NCBI RefSeq assembly: GCF_040361335.1 | Contig: NZ_APNM01000017.1 | Coordinates: 1-64,000 of the forward strand | Direction: 5' to 3' | DNA length: 64,000 bases | From: APNM01 sp040361335 | GTDB taxonomy: Bacteria; Pseudomonadota; Gammaproteobacteria; Nevskiales; Salinisphaeraceae | Part shown: positions 17,087-26,143 of the stretch, piece after piece | How positions within the stretch are numbered: position 1 is the stretch's first letter | Layout of the letters: each line of letters begins with the position of its first letter | Made by a program: the position numbers and the translations under genes | The notes under the pieces: generated by a model | Database searches by the model: none | Seen by the model: the letters and a program-made list of their open reading frames with translations, nothing else | Told to the model about the DNA's origin: nothing

Positions 17087-17917
17087 GTGAGTATCCTGCA
17101 GCTTCCGCACGCCATCCCCGAGGTCATCCTGATCGACTGGCACGCCACCCTGGTCGACACCCACGACGCCATGTACCACGCCGTCGACGACGTGCTGCCC
17201 AAGCTGGAGGAACTGGGCCTGATGGAACGGCTGCTGGAGCCGGAGGACTCCAAGACCCTGGAGGATGCCAAGCTGCTCAAGTACGTGCGCGAGCACCGCC
17301 GGCTGCACCCCAAGGTCAAGGCCCAGCGCAAGATTTCGCGCACCGACATCTTCGAGGTACTGTTCGGCGCCGACGCCGACGCCAAGGTCCGCGCGCACGC
17401 CGCCTTCGACGATGCCTACCGCAACTACGTGGGCCATGTGGAACCGCTGGAGCCCGACATCCGGCCCCAGCTCGAGCACCTGCGCGAGCTGGGGATCACC
17501 CTGGGGCTGATCTCCAACCGCAACCGCGATTTCATGGAGCACGAGCTGGCCATCGTCGACGGCACCGGCTGGGCCGACCTGTTCGACACCATGGCCTGCG
17601 GCAACGACGTCGAGCACCGCAAGCCGTTCCCGGACCTGCTGCTCAAGGCCCTGGAGAACCTGGGCCATCCGGCCGACGAGACCTGCTGGTACGTGGGCGA
17701 CAGCACCACCGACGTGATCGCCGCCAAGCGCGCGCACGTCGCCGCGGTCTTCTACAACGGCGCGCACTGGGACCGGGCCTGGCTGGACAAGATATTCCCC
17801 GGCACCACGCGGCATCCGCACCAGCCGGACGCGGTGGTCGACAGCATCCCGGACCTGGTCCGGCTCGCACGCCACATGCTGGCCCAGGGCAAGCGCGTGG
17901 CGCGCGCCCGGGACTGA
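17087..17917 (+). CDS. HAD-superfamily hydrolase
   Basis: 276 aa from a GTG start; no better ATG precedes the nucleophile motif. Motif I is DWHATL (first Asp retained, the usual second Asp is His), motif II is the LISNRNRD Ser/Asn site, motif III the Lys of HRKPFPD, and motif IV GDSTTD. An alpha-helical cap lies between about residues 40 and 120. Likely a phosphatase or related enzyme. The His at the acid/base position is unusual. Confidence 0.8.
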   Translation: MSILQLPHAIPEVILIDWHATLVDTHDAMYHAVDDVLPKLEELGLMERLLEPEDSKTLEDAKLLKYVREHRRLHPKVKAQRKISRTDIFEVLFGADADAKVRAHAAFDDAYRNYVGHVEPLEPDIRPQLEHLRELGITLGLISNRNRDFMEHELAIVDGTGWADLFDTMACGNDVEHRKPFPDLLLKALENLGHPADETCWYVGDSTTDVIAAKRAHVAAVFYNGAHWDRAWLDKIFPGTTRHPHQPDAVVDSIPDLVRLARHMLAQGKRVARARD

Positions 17918-18051
17918 GCCACGACCCCCGGCATTGTCCGGGGAGCGGATGATGTCGTACGCGAGCGCAATCCGGGCGTTTCCCGGGTTGTGAACGAGCG
18001 TTCAGGCAATATACCGTTTTACCTGCGTCAAGCGAAAAGGAGATTGCACGC

Positions 18052-19485
18052 ATGCGAAACCATAAAACCCTGATCGCGGCACCGTTGGCGGTGCTGCTGG
18101 GCAGCGCGCTGACCGCCGGTTGCGGCGGCAGTAGCGGGGGGAGCGACAACGACGACGGCTCGGCCACGATCGGCGACGCGGTGCTCTTCGGCGCCACCGA
18201 CGGCACCACCGGCGTCGAGTTGTGGAAGACCGACGGCACCGCGGACGGCACCTCGCTGGTGCGCGACATCAACCCGGCCGGCGATTCCGATCCGTTCAAC
18301 TTCGTGGTCCTGGACGGCATCGCCTTCTTCACCGCCGACAACGGCGCGGGCGAGGAAGTCTGGCGCTCCGACGCCACCCAGTCGGGCACGCGGATGCTCA
18401 AGGACATCAACCCGGCGGGCAGCTCGGACCCGAGCGACCTCGCGGTCTCGCAGGGGCGGCTCTACTACCGGGCGAACGACACCGTCACCGGCTTCGAACC
18501 CTGGGTCTCGGACGGCACCTCCGCCGGCACCGAGCAGCTCAAGGACATCAGTCCGGGCGGCAGCAACTCCAACGGCCGCTTCGCCGGCGAGGCCGGCGGC
18601 ATGACCATCCTGGCCGCGAGCAGCCCGGGCGCCGGCTACGAGCTGTGGAAGACCGACGGCACCGAGGAAGGCACCGAGCTGATCAAGGACATCAATCCCG
18701 ACGGCGGCGCCTACCTGCAGAACTTCGGCGAGTTCGACGGCGAGCTCTACTTCGGCGCCGAGGACGGCAGCACCGGCAACGAGCTGTGGAAGACCGACGG
18801 CACCGAGGCCGGCACCACGCTGGTCGCGGACCTGGTCGACGGGGCGACGGGTTCGTTCCCCAACGGCGGCCGCGAGTTCGCCGCGGTCGGCGACGTGCTG
18901 TTCTTCACCGCCGATACCGACGGCGACCCGGACAACGATGACGTCGCGCTGTGGAAGACCGACGGCACCGAGGCCGGCACCACGCTGGTCGCGGAGATCA
19001 ATGCCGGCGGCAACGACCGCGTGCGCGGCCTGACGGCCTATGACGGCCGCCTGGTGTTCGAGGCCGACGACGGCACCAACGGATCCGAGCTGTGGATCAG
19101 CGACGGCACCGAGGCCGGCACGACCATGGTGAAAAACATCTTCGCCGCGGGCGGCAGCTCGTTCCCGGCCATCGCCGGATTAACCGAGTACGGCGGCGAA
19201 CTCTACTTCACGGCCCAGGACGCCGGCGTCCTGAACTACGAGGTCTGGAAGACCGACGGCACCGAGGCCGGCACCGTGCAGGTGGCCGACATCGGGGCCG
19301 GCGTGACCGGCTCGGGTCCCGGCAACTACCGGCCGATCGCGGACGGCGTGCTGTTCACGGCCGACGACGGCGTCACCGGCTGCGAACTGTGGCGCACCAA
19401 CGCGGCCGGCGACGACGCCAGCCAGGTGCGGGACATCAACGAGGGGGCCGACGACGGCTTCCCGGGTGCCTGCGACATCGACTGA
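18052..19485 (+). CDS. ELWxxDGT-repeat lipoprotein
   Basis: 477 aa. The signal peptide ends in lipobox LTAGC followed by a Gly/Ser/Asp linker. Nine units of about 48-52 residues follow, each with an ELWKTDGTEAGT-like core (variants EVWRSDATQSGT, EPWVSDGTSAGT, ELWISDGTEAGT) and an FxAxD element, the known ELWxxDGT repeat. It probably folds as a propeller-like extracellular or periplasmic surface. AAGGAGA site nine nt before ATG. Cargo or ligand unknown. Confidence 0.85.
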   Translation: MRNHKTLIAAPLAVLLGSALTAGCGGSSGGSDNDDGSATIGDAVLFGATDGTTGVELWKTDGTADGTSLVRDINPAGDSDPFNFVVLDGIAFFTADNGAGEEVWRSDATQSGTRMLKDINPAGSSDPSDLAVSQGRLYYRANDTVTGFEPWVSDGTSAGTEQLKDISPGGSNSNGRFAGEAGGMTILAASSPGAGYELWKTDGTEEGTELIKDINPDGGAYLQNFGEFDGELYFGAEDGSTGNELWKTDGTEAGTTLVADLVDGATGSFPNGGREFAAVGDVLFFTADTDGDPDNDDVALWKTDGTEAGTTLVAEINAGGNDRVRGLTAYDGRLVFEADDGTNGSELWISDGTEAGTTMVKNIFAAGGSSFPAIAGLTEYGGELYFTAQDAGVLNYEVWKTDGTEAGTVQVADIGAGVTGSGPGNYRPIADGVLFTADDGVTGCELWRTNAAGDDASQVRDINEGADDGFPGACDID

Positions 19486-19510
19486 CGGCGTTTCCGCGCC
19501 ATCGTACCGA

Positions 19511-19539
19511 CGGGGCCGGCGCCAGCCGGCCCCGTTTTT
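19511..19539 (+). terminator. Rho-independent terminator after the ELWxxDGT lipoprotein
   Basis: Stem CGGGGCCGGC/GCCGGCCCCG with GCCA loop, then TTTTT at 19535-19539. Confidence 0.85.
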
Positions 19540-19560
19540 CGTTCGGGGCGGGTATCGGCC

Positions 19561-20277
19561 TCAGGCGTCGCCGGCGGCGGCCTCGGCCGCCACCTCGGCG
19601 TCGAAATCGCCCGCCGGGGCGGCGCCGCCCTGGAGCGCGGCGAACATCTTCGGATAGTAGTGCGCGAACGCCGAGAACAGCTCGTCCACCGGCAGGTCGG
19701 AGACCGGCTGGCGGGTCGTCAGGTACTCCATGTGGCGCTGGCCGGCGTTGTCGAACTCGTGGAACACCGAGTCCTCGCGGCCGTCCCACTCCAGCGGCTT
19801 CACGCCGGCCTTCTCGCACAGGCCCAGGTTGAAGGCCGGCGTGCACTTCACCCAGCGGCCGTCCAGGTGCATCTCGGTGAACCCGTGGTAGCGGAACACG
19901 TCCGTGCCCATCAGTTCGTACAGCCGCGCCGAGGTCAGGTGGTTGCGCACGTCGGCGAAGCCGAGACGGGTGGGGATGCCCGCGGCCCGGCCCGCGGCCG
20001 CCAACAGCACCGCCTTGCCGATGCAGTAGTGGCGTCCGGCCGCCAGCACGCGGCTGGCGATCAGCGAGTCGGCGTCCGGGCGACAACTGTACGGGTCGTA
20101 GCGGATGCCGTCGCGCACCCGGTAGTACAGGGCCACGGCGCGCTCGCGCGGGTCGGTCGCGTCACCGACGGTCTCCTCGACGAACGCCCGGATCGCGGGG
20201 TGCTCGCTGTCGAGGTAACGGGTCGGTCCCAGGCAGTCCTCGGGGCCGGGGTCCCGGATAATGGTTTGATCGCTCAT
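19561..20277 (-). CDS. Transglutaminase-like cysteine peptidase-fold protein
   Basis: 238 aa from ATG at 20277. The core has Cys85 in GRHYCIGKAVLL and His131 in YHGFTEMHLDGRWVKCTP. The usual third residue (Asp of the DPT motif) is replaced by Thr, as in a subset of bacterial transglutaminase-like proteins. Cytoplasmic (no signal peptide). An acidic/Ala-rich tail follows. Substrate unknown. Reads away from the metY gene with 53 nt between, so possibly co-transcribed. Confidence 0.8.
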   Translation of the reverse strand: MSDQTIIRDPGPEDCLGPTRYLDSEHPAIRAFVEETVGDATDPRERAVALYYRVRDGIRYDPYSCRPDADSLIASRVLAAGRHYCIGKAVLLAAAGRAAGIPTRLGFADVRNHLTSARLYELMGTDVFRYHGFTEMHLDGRWVKCTPAFNLGLCEKAGVKPLEWDGREDSVFHEFDNAGQRHMEYLTTRQPVSDLPVDELFSAFAHYYPKMFAALQGGAAPAGDFDAEVAAEAAAGDA

Positions 20278-20330
20278 GGGGCTTGCGGCGGGTATGCCGC
20301 GTGTCGGGGTCGTTGTATCCATTCTACCAC

Positions 20331-21602
20331 TCAGGCCGAAGCCGCCAGGGCCTGTTCCAGGTCCGCAATCAGGTCGTCCACGTGCTCGATACCCACCGAC
20401 AACCGGACCATGTCCGGGGTCACGCCGGCCGACCGCAATTCCTCGTCGTTGAGCTGGCTGTGGGTGGTGGAGGCCGGCATCGCCGCGCAGCTCTTGGCGT
20501 CGCCGATGTTCACCAGCCGGATGAACAGCTCGAGCGAATCGTAGAAACGCACCCCGGCCTCGCGGCCGCCCTCGATGCCGAAACTGAGGATGCCGGAGGC
20601 GCGGCTGCCCATGTACTTGCGGGCCAGGGCGTGATCGCGGTGATCCGGCAGGCCGGCGTAGCTCACCCAGGTGACGCGCGGATGCGCCCGCAGGTACTCG
20701 GCGATCCAGAGGGTGTTCTCGCAGACCCGGTCCATGCGCAGGCTCAGGGTCTCCAGCCCCTGCAGGAACAGGAAGGCGTTGAACGGGCTCATGGCGCCGC
20801 CCATGTTGCGCAGCGGCACCACCCGGGCGCGGGTCACGAAGGCCGCTTCGCCGACATCCTTGGCGTAGTTGACGCCGTGATACGACGGGTCGGGCTCGGT
20901 CAACAGCGGGAAGCGCTCGGCGTGCTCCAGCCAGGGGAAGCGCCCCGAGTCCACGATCACGCCGCCGATGCTGGTGCCGTGGCCGCCGATGTACTTGGTG
21001 GCCGAATGCACCACGATGTCGGCGCCATGCTCGAACGGCCGCACCAGGAAAGGCGTGGGCACGGTGTTGTCCACGATCAGGGGCAAACCGTGGGCGTGCG
21101 CGATCTCCGCCAGCCGTTCGAGGTCGGCGACGTTGCCGGAGGGGTTGCCGATCGACTCGCAATAGACGGCCCGAGTGCGGTCGTCGATGCGCGCGGCGAT
21201 GCCGTCGAAGTCGGTCATGTCGACGAAACGCACCGCCATGCCCTGGCGCGGCAGGGTGTGCGCGAACAGGTTGTAGGTCCCGCCGTAGAGCTCGCTGATG
21301 GACACGATGTTGTCGCCGGCCTGCGCGATGGTCTGGATCGCGGCGGTGATCGCCGCCGCGCCCGAGGCCATGGCGAGCGCGCCCACGCCGCCCTCCAGCG
21401 CCGCGACGCGCTGCTCCAGGACGCCGCAGGTGGGATTCATCATGCGGCTGTAGATATTGCCGGGCACCTTCAGGTCGAACAGGTCCGCGGCGTGTTGCGC
21501 GTTGTCGAAGGCGTAGGACGTGGTCTGGTGGATCGGCACCGCGACGGCCTTCTGCTCGTCGGGTTCGTAGCCGTGGTGCAGCGCGATGGTTTCGGGCTTC
21601 AT
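20331..21602 (-). CDS. metY: O-acetylhomoserine sulfhydrylase (MetY-type Cys/Met metabolism PLP enzyme)
   Basis: 423 aa. HQTTSYAFDNAQHAADLF near the N-terminus, NPTCGVLEQRVAALEGG, and the PLP-lysine segment SATKYIGGHGTSIGGV are typical of O-acetylhomoserine aminocarboxypropyltransferase. The closing VRLSVGIEHVDDLIADL is the family C-terminus. It would make homocysteine from O-acetylhomoserine and sulfide. Alternative: O-succinylhomoserine sulfhydrylase; the length and the SELYGGTYNLF segment favour MetY. Starts 25 nt downstream of the nitronate monooxygenase stop. Confidence 0.85.
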   Translation of the reverse strand: MKPETIALHHGYEPDEQKAVAVPIHQTTSYAFDNAQHAADLFDLKVPGNIYSRMMNPTCGVLEQRVAALEGGVGALAMASGAAAITAAIQTIAQAGDNIVSISELYGGTYNLFAHTLPRQGMAVRFVDMTDFDGIAARIDDRTRAVYCESIGNPSGNVADLERLAEIAHAHGLPLIVDNTVPTPFLVRPFEHGADIVVHSATKYIGGHGTSIGGVIVDSGRFPWLEHAERFPLLTEPDPSYHGVNYAKDVGEAAFVTRARVVPLRNMGGAMSPFNAFLFLQGLETLSLRMDRVCENTLWIAEYLRAHPRVTWVSYAGLPDHRDHALARKYMGSRASGILSFGIEGGREAGVRFYDSLELFIRLVNIGDAKSCAAMPASTTHSQLNDEELRSAGVTPDMVRLSVGIEHVDDLIADLEQALAASA

Positions 21603-21627
21603 GTTCGGGTCGGTCCTCGGTTGACGG

Positions 21628-22635
21628 TCAGGGGGCGGCGAAGGCGGCGGCCAGCTCGTCCACGATATCGGCCGCGGGCCGGATGTCCTTGATCCGGGTC
21701 ACGCCCTCGCCGGCGTACAGCGGCGCCACCTCGGTGCGCGGCGCCATCCCGCGACTGAGCGGGAACGGCGAGAAGAACGGCAGGCGCGGGTGCTCGGCCC
21801 GCACCAGCGCCGAGCCCACGCTCAGGGGCAACAGCCGGCTCGGCGCCTCGCTCAACGTGTTGAGCCGCGCCAGCCAACGCGGGCCGCGACCGTCGCCGCG
21901 GCACCAGCGGCGCGTCGCGGCGTTGGGCGCCACCCGGTGCGGCGCCTGCCAGCCGAAGCCGAACAGGTCGGTGTACAGGGTGTCCCGCGCATCCAGGAGC
22001 TGCTGCTTGTAGGCGTCGTGCGCGTTCGACTCCGGCGTGAGCAGGAAACGGGTGCCCACCGCGACGCCGTCCGCGCCCAGCTCAAGCGCCCGGCGCGCCG
22101 AGGCCGCGTCGTATATCCCGCCGGCGGCCAGCACCGGCAGGTCGGGATGCGCCGGTCGCAACCGCGACAGCACCTCCGGCAACAGCACGTCCAGGCGTTC
22201 GGTCGAGCGCACGTGGCCGCCGGCCTCCACGCCCTGCACGATCAGTGCGTCGGCGCCGTCGTTGACGACCGCCTGGGCCTCGTCCGCCGTGCCCACCTGG
22301 TACACCACGTAGCTGCCGGCCGCCTTGAGTTCGCGCACGACCGCGGGATCGTGGCCGTAGAACACCGACACCACCGGCACGCGCTGGTCCACGCAGGCCC
22401 GCACATGCCCGCGCCGCAACAGCGGCATCAGGAGGTTGGCGGCGAACGGCGTCTCGCCCAGGGCCTCGCGGCTACGCGCGATCTCCGCCGCGAACTCGCG
22501 TTCCGGCATGATCCCGATCGTGCCCAGCCCGCCGGCCCGCGACACCGCGATCGCCAGATCGGCCGTGGAGATCCCGCCGCCCAGGGCCGCCTGAACGATG
22601 GGCCGACGCAATCCCAGCGATGCATACCAAGACAT
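21628..22635 (-). CDS. Nitronate monooxygenase (2-nitropropane dioxygenase family)
   Basis: 335 aa from ATG at 22635; the frame is open far upstream but that is antisense to the regulator gene. FMN TIM-barrel signatures: PIVQAALGGGISTADLAIAV, LGTIGIMPE, ALIVQGVEAGGHV with the catalytic-type His, and VLAAGGIYDAASARRAL then GADGVAVGTRFL. Oxidises alkyl nitronates. Possible operon with metY. GGAG lies 12 nt upstream of the start. Confidence 0.82.
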   Translation of the reverse strand: MSWYASLGLRRPIVQAALGGGISTADLAIAVSRAGGLGTIGIMPEREFAAEIARSREALGETPFAANLLMPLLRRGHVRACVDQRVPVVSVFYGHDPAVVRELKAAGSYVVYQVGTADEAQAVVNDGADALIVQGVEAGGHVRSTERLDVLLPEVLSRLRPAHPDLPVLAAGGIYDAASARRALELGADGVAVGTRFLLTPESNAHDAYKQQLLDARDTLYTDLFGFGWQAPHRVAPNAATRRWCRGDGRGPRWLARLNTLSEAPSRLLPLSVGSALVRAEHPRLPFFSPFPLSRGMAPRTEVAPLYAGEGVTRIKDIRPAADIVDELAAAFAAP

Positions 22636-22758
22636 GTCTCGATCTCCGCGGACCACTCGATTGCGAATCATGACACGACTTCCCGGGACCGGGGCGACCT
22701 CGCCCCGGTCCCGGCATCGGAGTAATGTGCGGACATGCCGCGGTGACGCCACCGGCAA

Positions 22759-22774
22759 CCCAACTTTCGATAGG
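22759..22774 (+). promoter_or_regulatory. Dyad operator site C upstream of the first MalT-like regulator
   Basis: CCCAACTTTCGATAGG, one mismatch to CCTNNCTTTCGNNAGG, oriented toward the regulator gene that starts 167 nt later. It lies in the 306-nt gap 22636-22941, which has no other recognisable content. Suggests autoregulation or cross-regulation. Confidence 0.5.
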
Positions 22775-22941
22775 GGCGATACGCGAGCCAGGATGCACAG
22801 TGGATGCGGCGGCCGCCCGCCCCCGGAACCGGGGCGGCGCGGTCGCCGGGGGAACCGCCGCGTCAGATGGCGGGATACGGAAACGCGGCCGCGAAGCGAT
22901 ATCGTGCCGATGTCCGCCGCGGGCCGTGCGGAGATATAACG

Positions 22942-25656
22942 ATGCAAACAATGTGGCGAGAGGCCCGGGATGTCCCGGGGACCGCCAACGGCGGCGGTCG
23001 CGTGGATGAGACAGGCCACCGACTGGCGAGGCCCCGCCTCCGGGCCCCGGACGACCTGCTTCGGCGGCGGCGCCGGATCGTGGAGATCGTGGCCCCGGCC
23101 GGCTACGGCAAGACCACCCTGCTCGGCGCCTGGCGGCGCGAATTGTCGGACCGCGGCGGCCGCATCCTGCCGGTGCCCCTCGACGAGGCGCATCGCGACC
23201 CGATACGGCTGCTGCTGGATCTCTACGCGGGCCTGACCGGCGACGACGATCGGGTTTCCTTCGAGAATCGCGATGTCGGCCTGGAATGCGTCACCGCCGA
23301 GCTGCAGTCCGGGGACCGCCCGCTGATCGTCATGTTCGACGATGTCCACCTGTTGGAGGACAGCGAGGCCGAGGCGGTCCTGGCCTGGCTGTGCCGCAAC
23401 CAGCCCGATCACGTGGACCTGCTGTTCGCGGGCCGCGAACAGACCCGCCTGCCCCTGCGGGGCCGGTTGCTGGAGAACCAGCTCCGGCGGCTCGGCGTAT
23501 CGGACCTGGCGCTGAGCCGCGAGGAGACCGCCGCCTTCCTCAACGACATCCACGGCCTGGACCTGGACGACGCCGGCATCGATATCCTCTATCAGCGAAC
23601 CGAGGGCTGGCCCGCCGCCCTCCAGCTCGCCGCCCTGGCGCTGGCCGGCGCGCGCGACCGCAAGGCGTTCATCGTCGGATTCGGCGGCTCCCACCGCGAT
23701 GTGACCGACTATCTCGCGGAGGCGATCCTGGAGAACCTGGACCGCGAAGAGGTGGACTTTCTGCTGCGCATCTCCGTGCTCGACCGGATCAGCGCCGAGG
23801 TGGCCCAGCGCCTCACCGGGGAGGAAGCGCCCCAACTGCGGCTGGAATCGCTGGAGCGCCGCAACCTCTTCCTGGTGCCGCTGGACGACTACCGTGCCCG
23901 CTACCGTTTCCACGCCCTGTTCAGCGATTTCCTGCGCGCGCGCTTCAAGGCCCGCGAGCCGCGCGAATGGCGCCGCTGCCTGATGCTGGCGGAGGACTGG
24001 TCGCTGGCGCGCGGCGACCATGCCGCCGCCATCGAGTACGCCCTGCGCGTCGAGCGCCACGAACGGGCGGCCGAGATCCTGGCCGGCTACGCCGAGACCC
24101 TGGTCCACAAGCTCGGTCGCCACAGCCTGCTGATGGGCTGGATCGAGCGCATCCCGGACCACATCCTGGCGCGCTATCCGCGCATCCAGATCCATCTGTC
24201 CTGGTCGTACAACTTCGAGCGCCGCCATGCCGAGTCGGACGCCGTCCTGCGTCAACTGGAGGCGGCCGCCGGCGGCGGCGACGCGGCCGCCCGTCAAGCC
24301 ATGCTCGCCGAGATCGAGTGCGCGCGCGAACTCAACGAGCTCAGCCGCGCCGGGCTGGACGACCATGCCGATCACGGCCTGGCCCTGGCGCAGTCGTGGC
24401 TGGAACGCTGGGACCGGGCGGAGGATTATCAGTACGGCGCCGCGCACGTGGTCCTGGGGTACGGCCTCAAGACCCGCAACGACCACGAGGGTGCGATGGC
24501 GGCCGCCGCCCGCGGCAAGGAGCACTACGCCCGCGCCGACAGCCCCTACGGTCTGGCCTGGTGCGACATCGTCCACATCCTGGCGCTGATGAAGATGGGG
24601 CGGTACCGCGCGGCCCGGGCCGCGGCACGGGACGCCCTGGATAGCTGCCGGCGCCGACTCGGGCCGGCCTCGCACTCGCGCAGCATGCTCTCGGCCCTTC
24701 TGGCCGCGGTCGCGTACGAGTTGGACGATCTGGCGGAAACCCGCGCCGCCCTCGATCACGGCATGCGCTTCCTGGCCACCCAGACCGCGATCGACCCGAT
24801 CATATGCGGCTACATCACCCTGGCCCGGTTACTCGCCACGGAAGGCGACCCGGAGGCGGCCTGCGAGGTCCTCCGCGAGGGCGAGGCCTGCGGCGCGCGC
24901 CGCGACGCCCCGCGGCTGATCGGCTCGCTCGTGGGCATGCGCGCCCTGATCCTGCTGCGCAGCGGCAACCCGGCGGCGGCGGAGAGCCTGTTCGCGTCCG
25001 ACGCCATGTCCCTCGAGGGCGCCCCCGAGGAGTACCGTGACATGCTGCGGGACAAGCGCGGGCGCCTGGGCGCCCGTCTGGCCCTGGCCCAGGGCGATAC
25101 CCAGGCCGCCCTGGAGGCGATCCGCGCCCCCCTGCACCATGCCCGCAAGAGCGGCCAGCGACGCAAGCACGTCGAACTGCTGATCCTTCGCCATCTCGCA
25201 CGGCTGCAGACCGGCGACGAGCAGGGGGCCCTGGAAACGCTCGAGTCCGCCGTGCGGATCGCCTCCTCGGAAGGACTCAAGCGTGTGTTCATCGACGAGG
25301 GGCCGGTGCTCATGCGCCAACTCGCCCTGCTCGCCGAGTCCCGGCGCAACAGTCAGTCCAGCCCCGAGGGCGATGTGTCCCTGGCTTGGCTGGAATCCCT
25401 GCTCGACACCTGGAACCCGAGCCAGGCGGGACCGGCGGCCGACCACGATACCGGCCTGCTCGAACCCCTGACCCGGCGCGAGACCCAGATCCTGCGCATG
25501 ATCGACTCGGGGCTCTCCAACAAGGAGCTGGCGGCCACCCTGTTCCTCACCGAGGGCACGGTGAAATGGCATTTGCACAACATCTACGGCAAGCTCGCCG
25601 TGCGCAACCGCAACGGCGCCACCAGCAAGGCGCGCCGGCTGGGGCTACTGGCCTGA
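22942..25656 (+). CDS. MalT/AlkS-type LuxR transcriptional activator (first copy)
   Basis: 904 aa, ATG with GGAG eight nt upstream. The P-loop APAGYGKTTLL (51-61) and Walker B LIVMFDDVH (about 125-133) mark a STAND ATPase. Next come a winged-helix-like region (GVDYR-type RYRFHALFSDFLRARF), about 450 residues of TPR-like helices, and a C-terminal LuxR HTH (LTRRETQILRMIDSGLSNKE and EGTVKWHLHNIYGKLAVRN). Such activators bind an inducer and ATP, then oligomerise on DNA. It parallels the regulator at 41722 in length and architecture. The inducer may be a hydrocarbon or a derivative (inference from the alkB neighbourhood). Confidence 0.9.
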   Translation: MQTMWREARDVPGTANGGGRVDETGHRLARPRLRAPDDLLRRRRRIVEIVAPAGYGKTTLLGAWRRELSDRGGRILPVPLDEAHRDPIRLLLDLYAGLTGDDDRVSFENRDVGLECVTAELQSGDRPLIVMFDDVHLLEDSEAEAVLAWLCRNQPDHVDLLFAGREQTRLPLRGRLLENQLRRLGVSDLALSREETAAFLNDIHGLDLDDAGIDILYQRTEGWPAALQLAALALAGARDRKAFIVGFGGSHRDVTDYLAEAILENLDREEVDFLLRISVLDRISAEVAQRLTGEEAPQLRLESLERRNLFLVPLDDYRARYRFHALFSDFLRARFKAREPREWRRCLMLAEDWSLARGDHAAAIEYALRVERHERAAEILAGYAETLVHKLGRHSLLMGWIERIPDHILARYPRIQIHLSWSYNFERRHAESDAVLRQLEAAAGGGDAAARQAMLAEIECARELNELSRAGLDDHADHGLALAQSWLERWDRAEDYQYGAAHVVLGYGLKTRNDHEGAMAAAARGKEHYARADSPYGLAWCDIVHILALMKMGRYRAARAAARDALDSCRRRLGPASHSRSMLSALLAAVAYELDDLAETRAALDHGMRFLATQTAIDPIICGYITLARLLATEGDPEAACEVLREGEACGARRDAPRLIGSLVGMRALILLRSGNPAAAESLFASDAMSLEGAPEEYRDMLRDKRGRLGARLALAQGDTQAALEAIRAPLHHARKSGQRRKHVELLILRHLARLQTGDEQGALETLESAVRIASSEGLKRVFIDEGPVLMRQLALLAESRRNSQSSPEGDVSLAWLESLLDTWNPSQAGPAADHDTGLLEPLTRRETQILRMIDSGLSNKELAATLFLTEGTVKWHLHNIYGKLAVRNRNGATSKARRLGLLA

Positions 25657-25672
25657 GCGGCCGGGGCCGGCG

Positions 25673-26143
25673 TCAGCCGGCCCGCAGCCGCCGCCAGGCG
25701 GCGAAGCCGATCGCGCCCGCCGCGAGGGGCACCAGCACGATGCCGACGATGAACAGGTTGTAGTTGATGTCGTTGTTGGTGCCCAGGCCGTAATCCAACC
25801 CGCGGCCGCCGAACAGCGCGCCGCTGAGCGAAGCGACGGTGTTCACCCACGCGGTGACGATGACCGCGACGGTGACGAAGCCGGCCAGCCTCGCGCCCAT
25901 CGCCAGGCGGGCGCCGATACCCGCCACCGCCAGGCACATGATGCCGTTGATGATCCCCTCCAGGTGGGTCATCTTCCAGCGCGCGATGGAACCGGGGATC
26001 TCCCAATGCCCGATCAGCGGCAGGGTCACGCCCCAGAGCTCCACGCCGGTCTCGACGAAGGCCAGCGGGAAACCGGCCACTAGGCCGATCATGAACACGG
26101 CCACGCCGTGCAGCACCAGGTGATATTGCATGCGTTCGGTCAT
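25673..26143 (-). CDS. Styrene-oxide-isomerase-like four-helix membrane protein
   Basis: 156 aa, four predicted helices. The pattern HGVAVFMIG, IPGSIARWKMTHLEGIINGI, RLAGF...AWVNT and RGLDYGLGTN follows StyC-type styrene oxide isomerases. His60 and Asn66 keep the six-residue spacing of the haem-ligand His and active-site Asn of StyC as I recall them. It would be a haem-b membrane isomerase converting an epoxide to an aldehyde (inference). AGGAGG site, and its ATGA overlaps the stop of the upstream metal-dependent hydrolase gene, so the two are translationally coupled. A GC hairpin (25664-25683) separates it from the convergent regulator gene. Confidence 0.55.
   Translation of the reverse strand: MTERMQYHLVLHGVAVFMIGLVAGFPLAFVETGVELWGVTLPLIGHWEIPGSIARWKMTHLEGIINGIMCLAVAGIGARLAMGARLAGFVTVAVIVTAWVNTVASLSGALFGGRGLDYGLGTNNDINYNLFIVGIVLVPLAAGAIGFAAWRRLRAG

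Noticed and set aside
22636..24759. Upstream in-frame extension of the nitronate monooxygenase frame to 24759
   Set aside because: It runs antisense through the first MalT-like regulator. The FMN-binding domain begins at the ATG at 22635, so the longer frame is chance.
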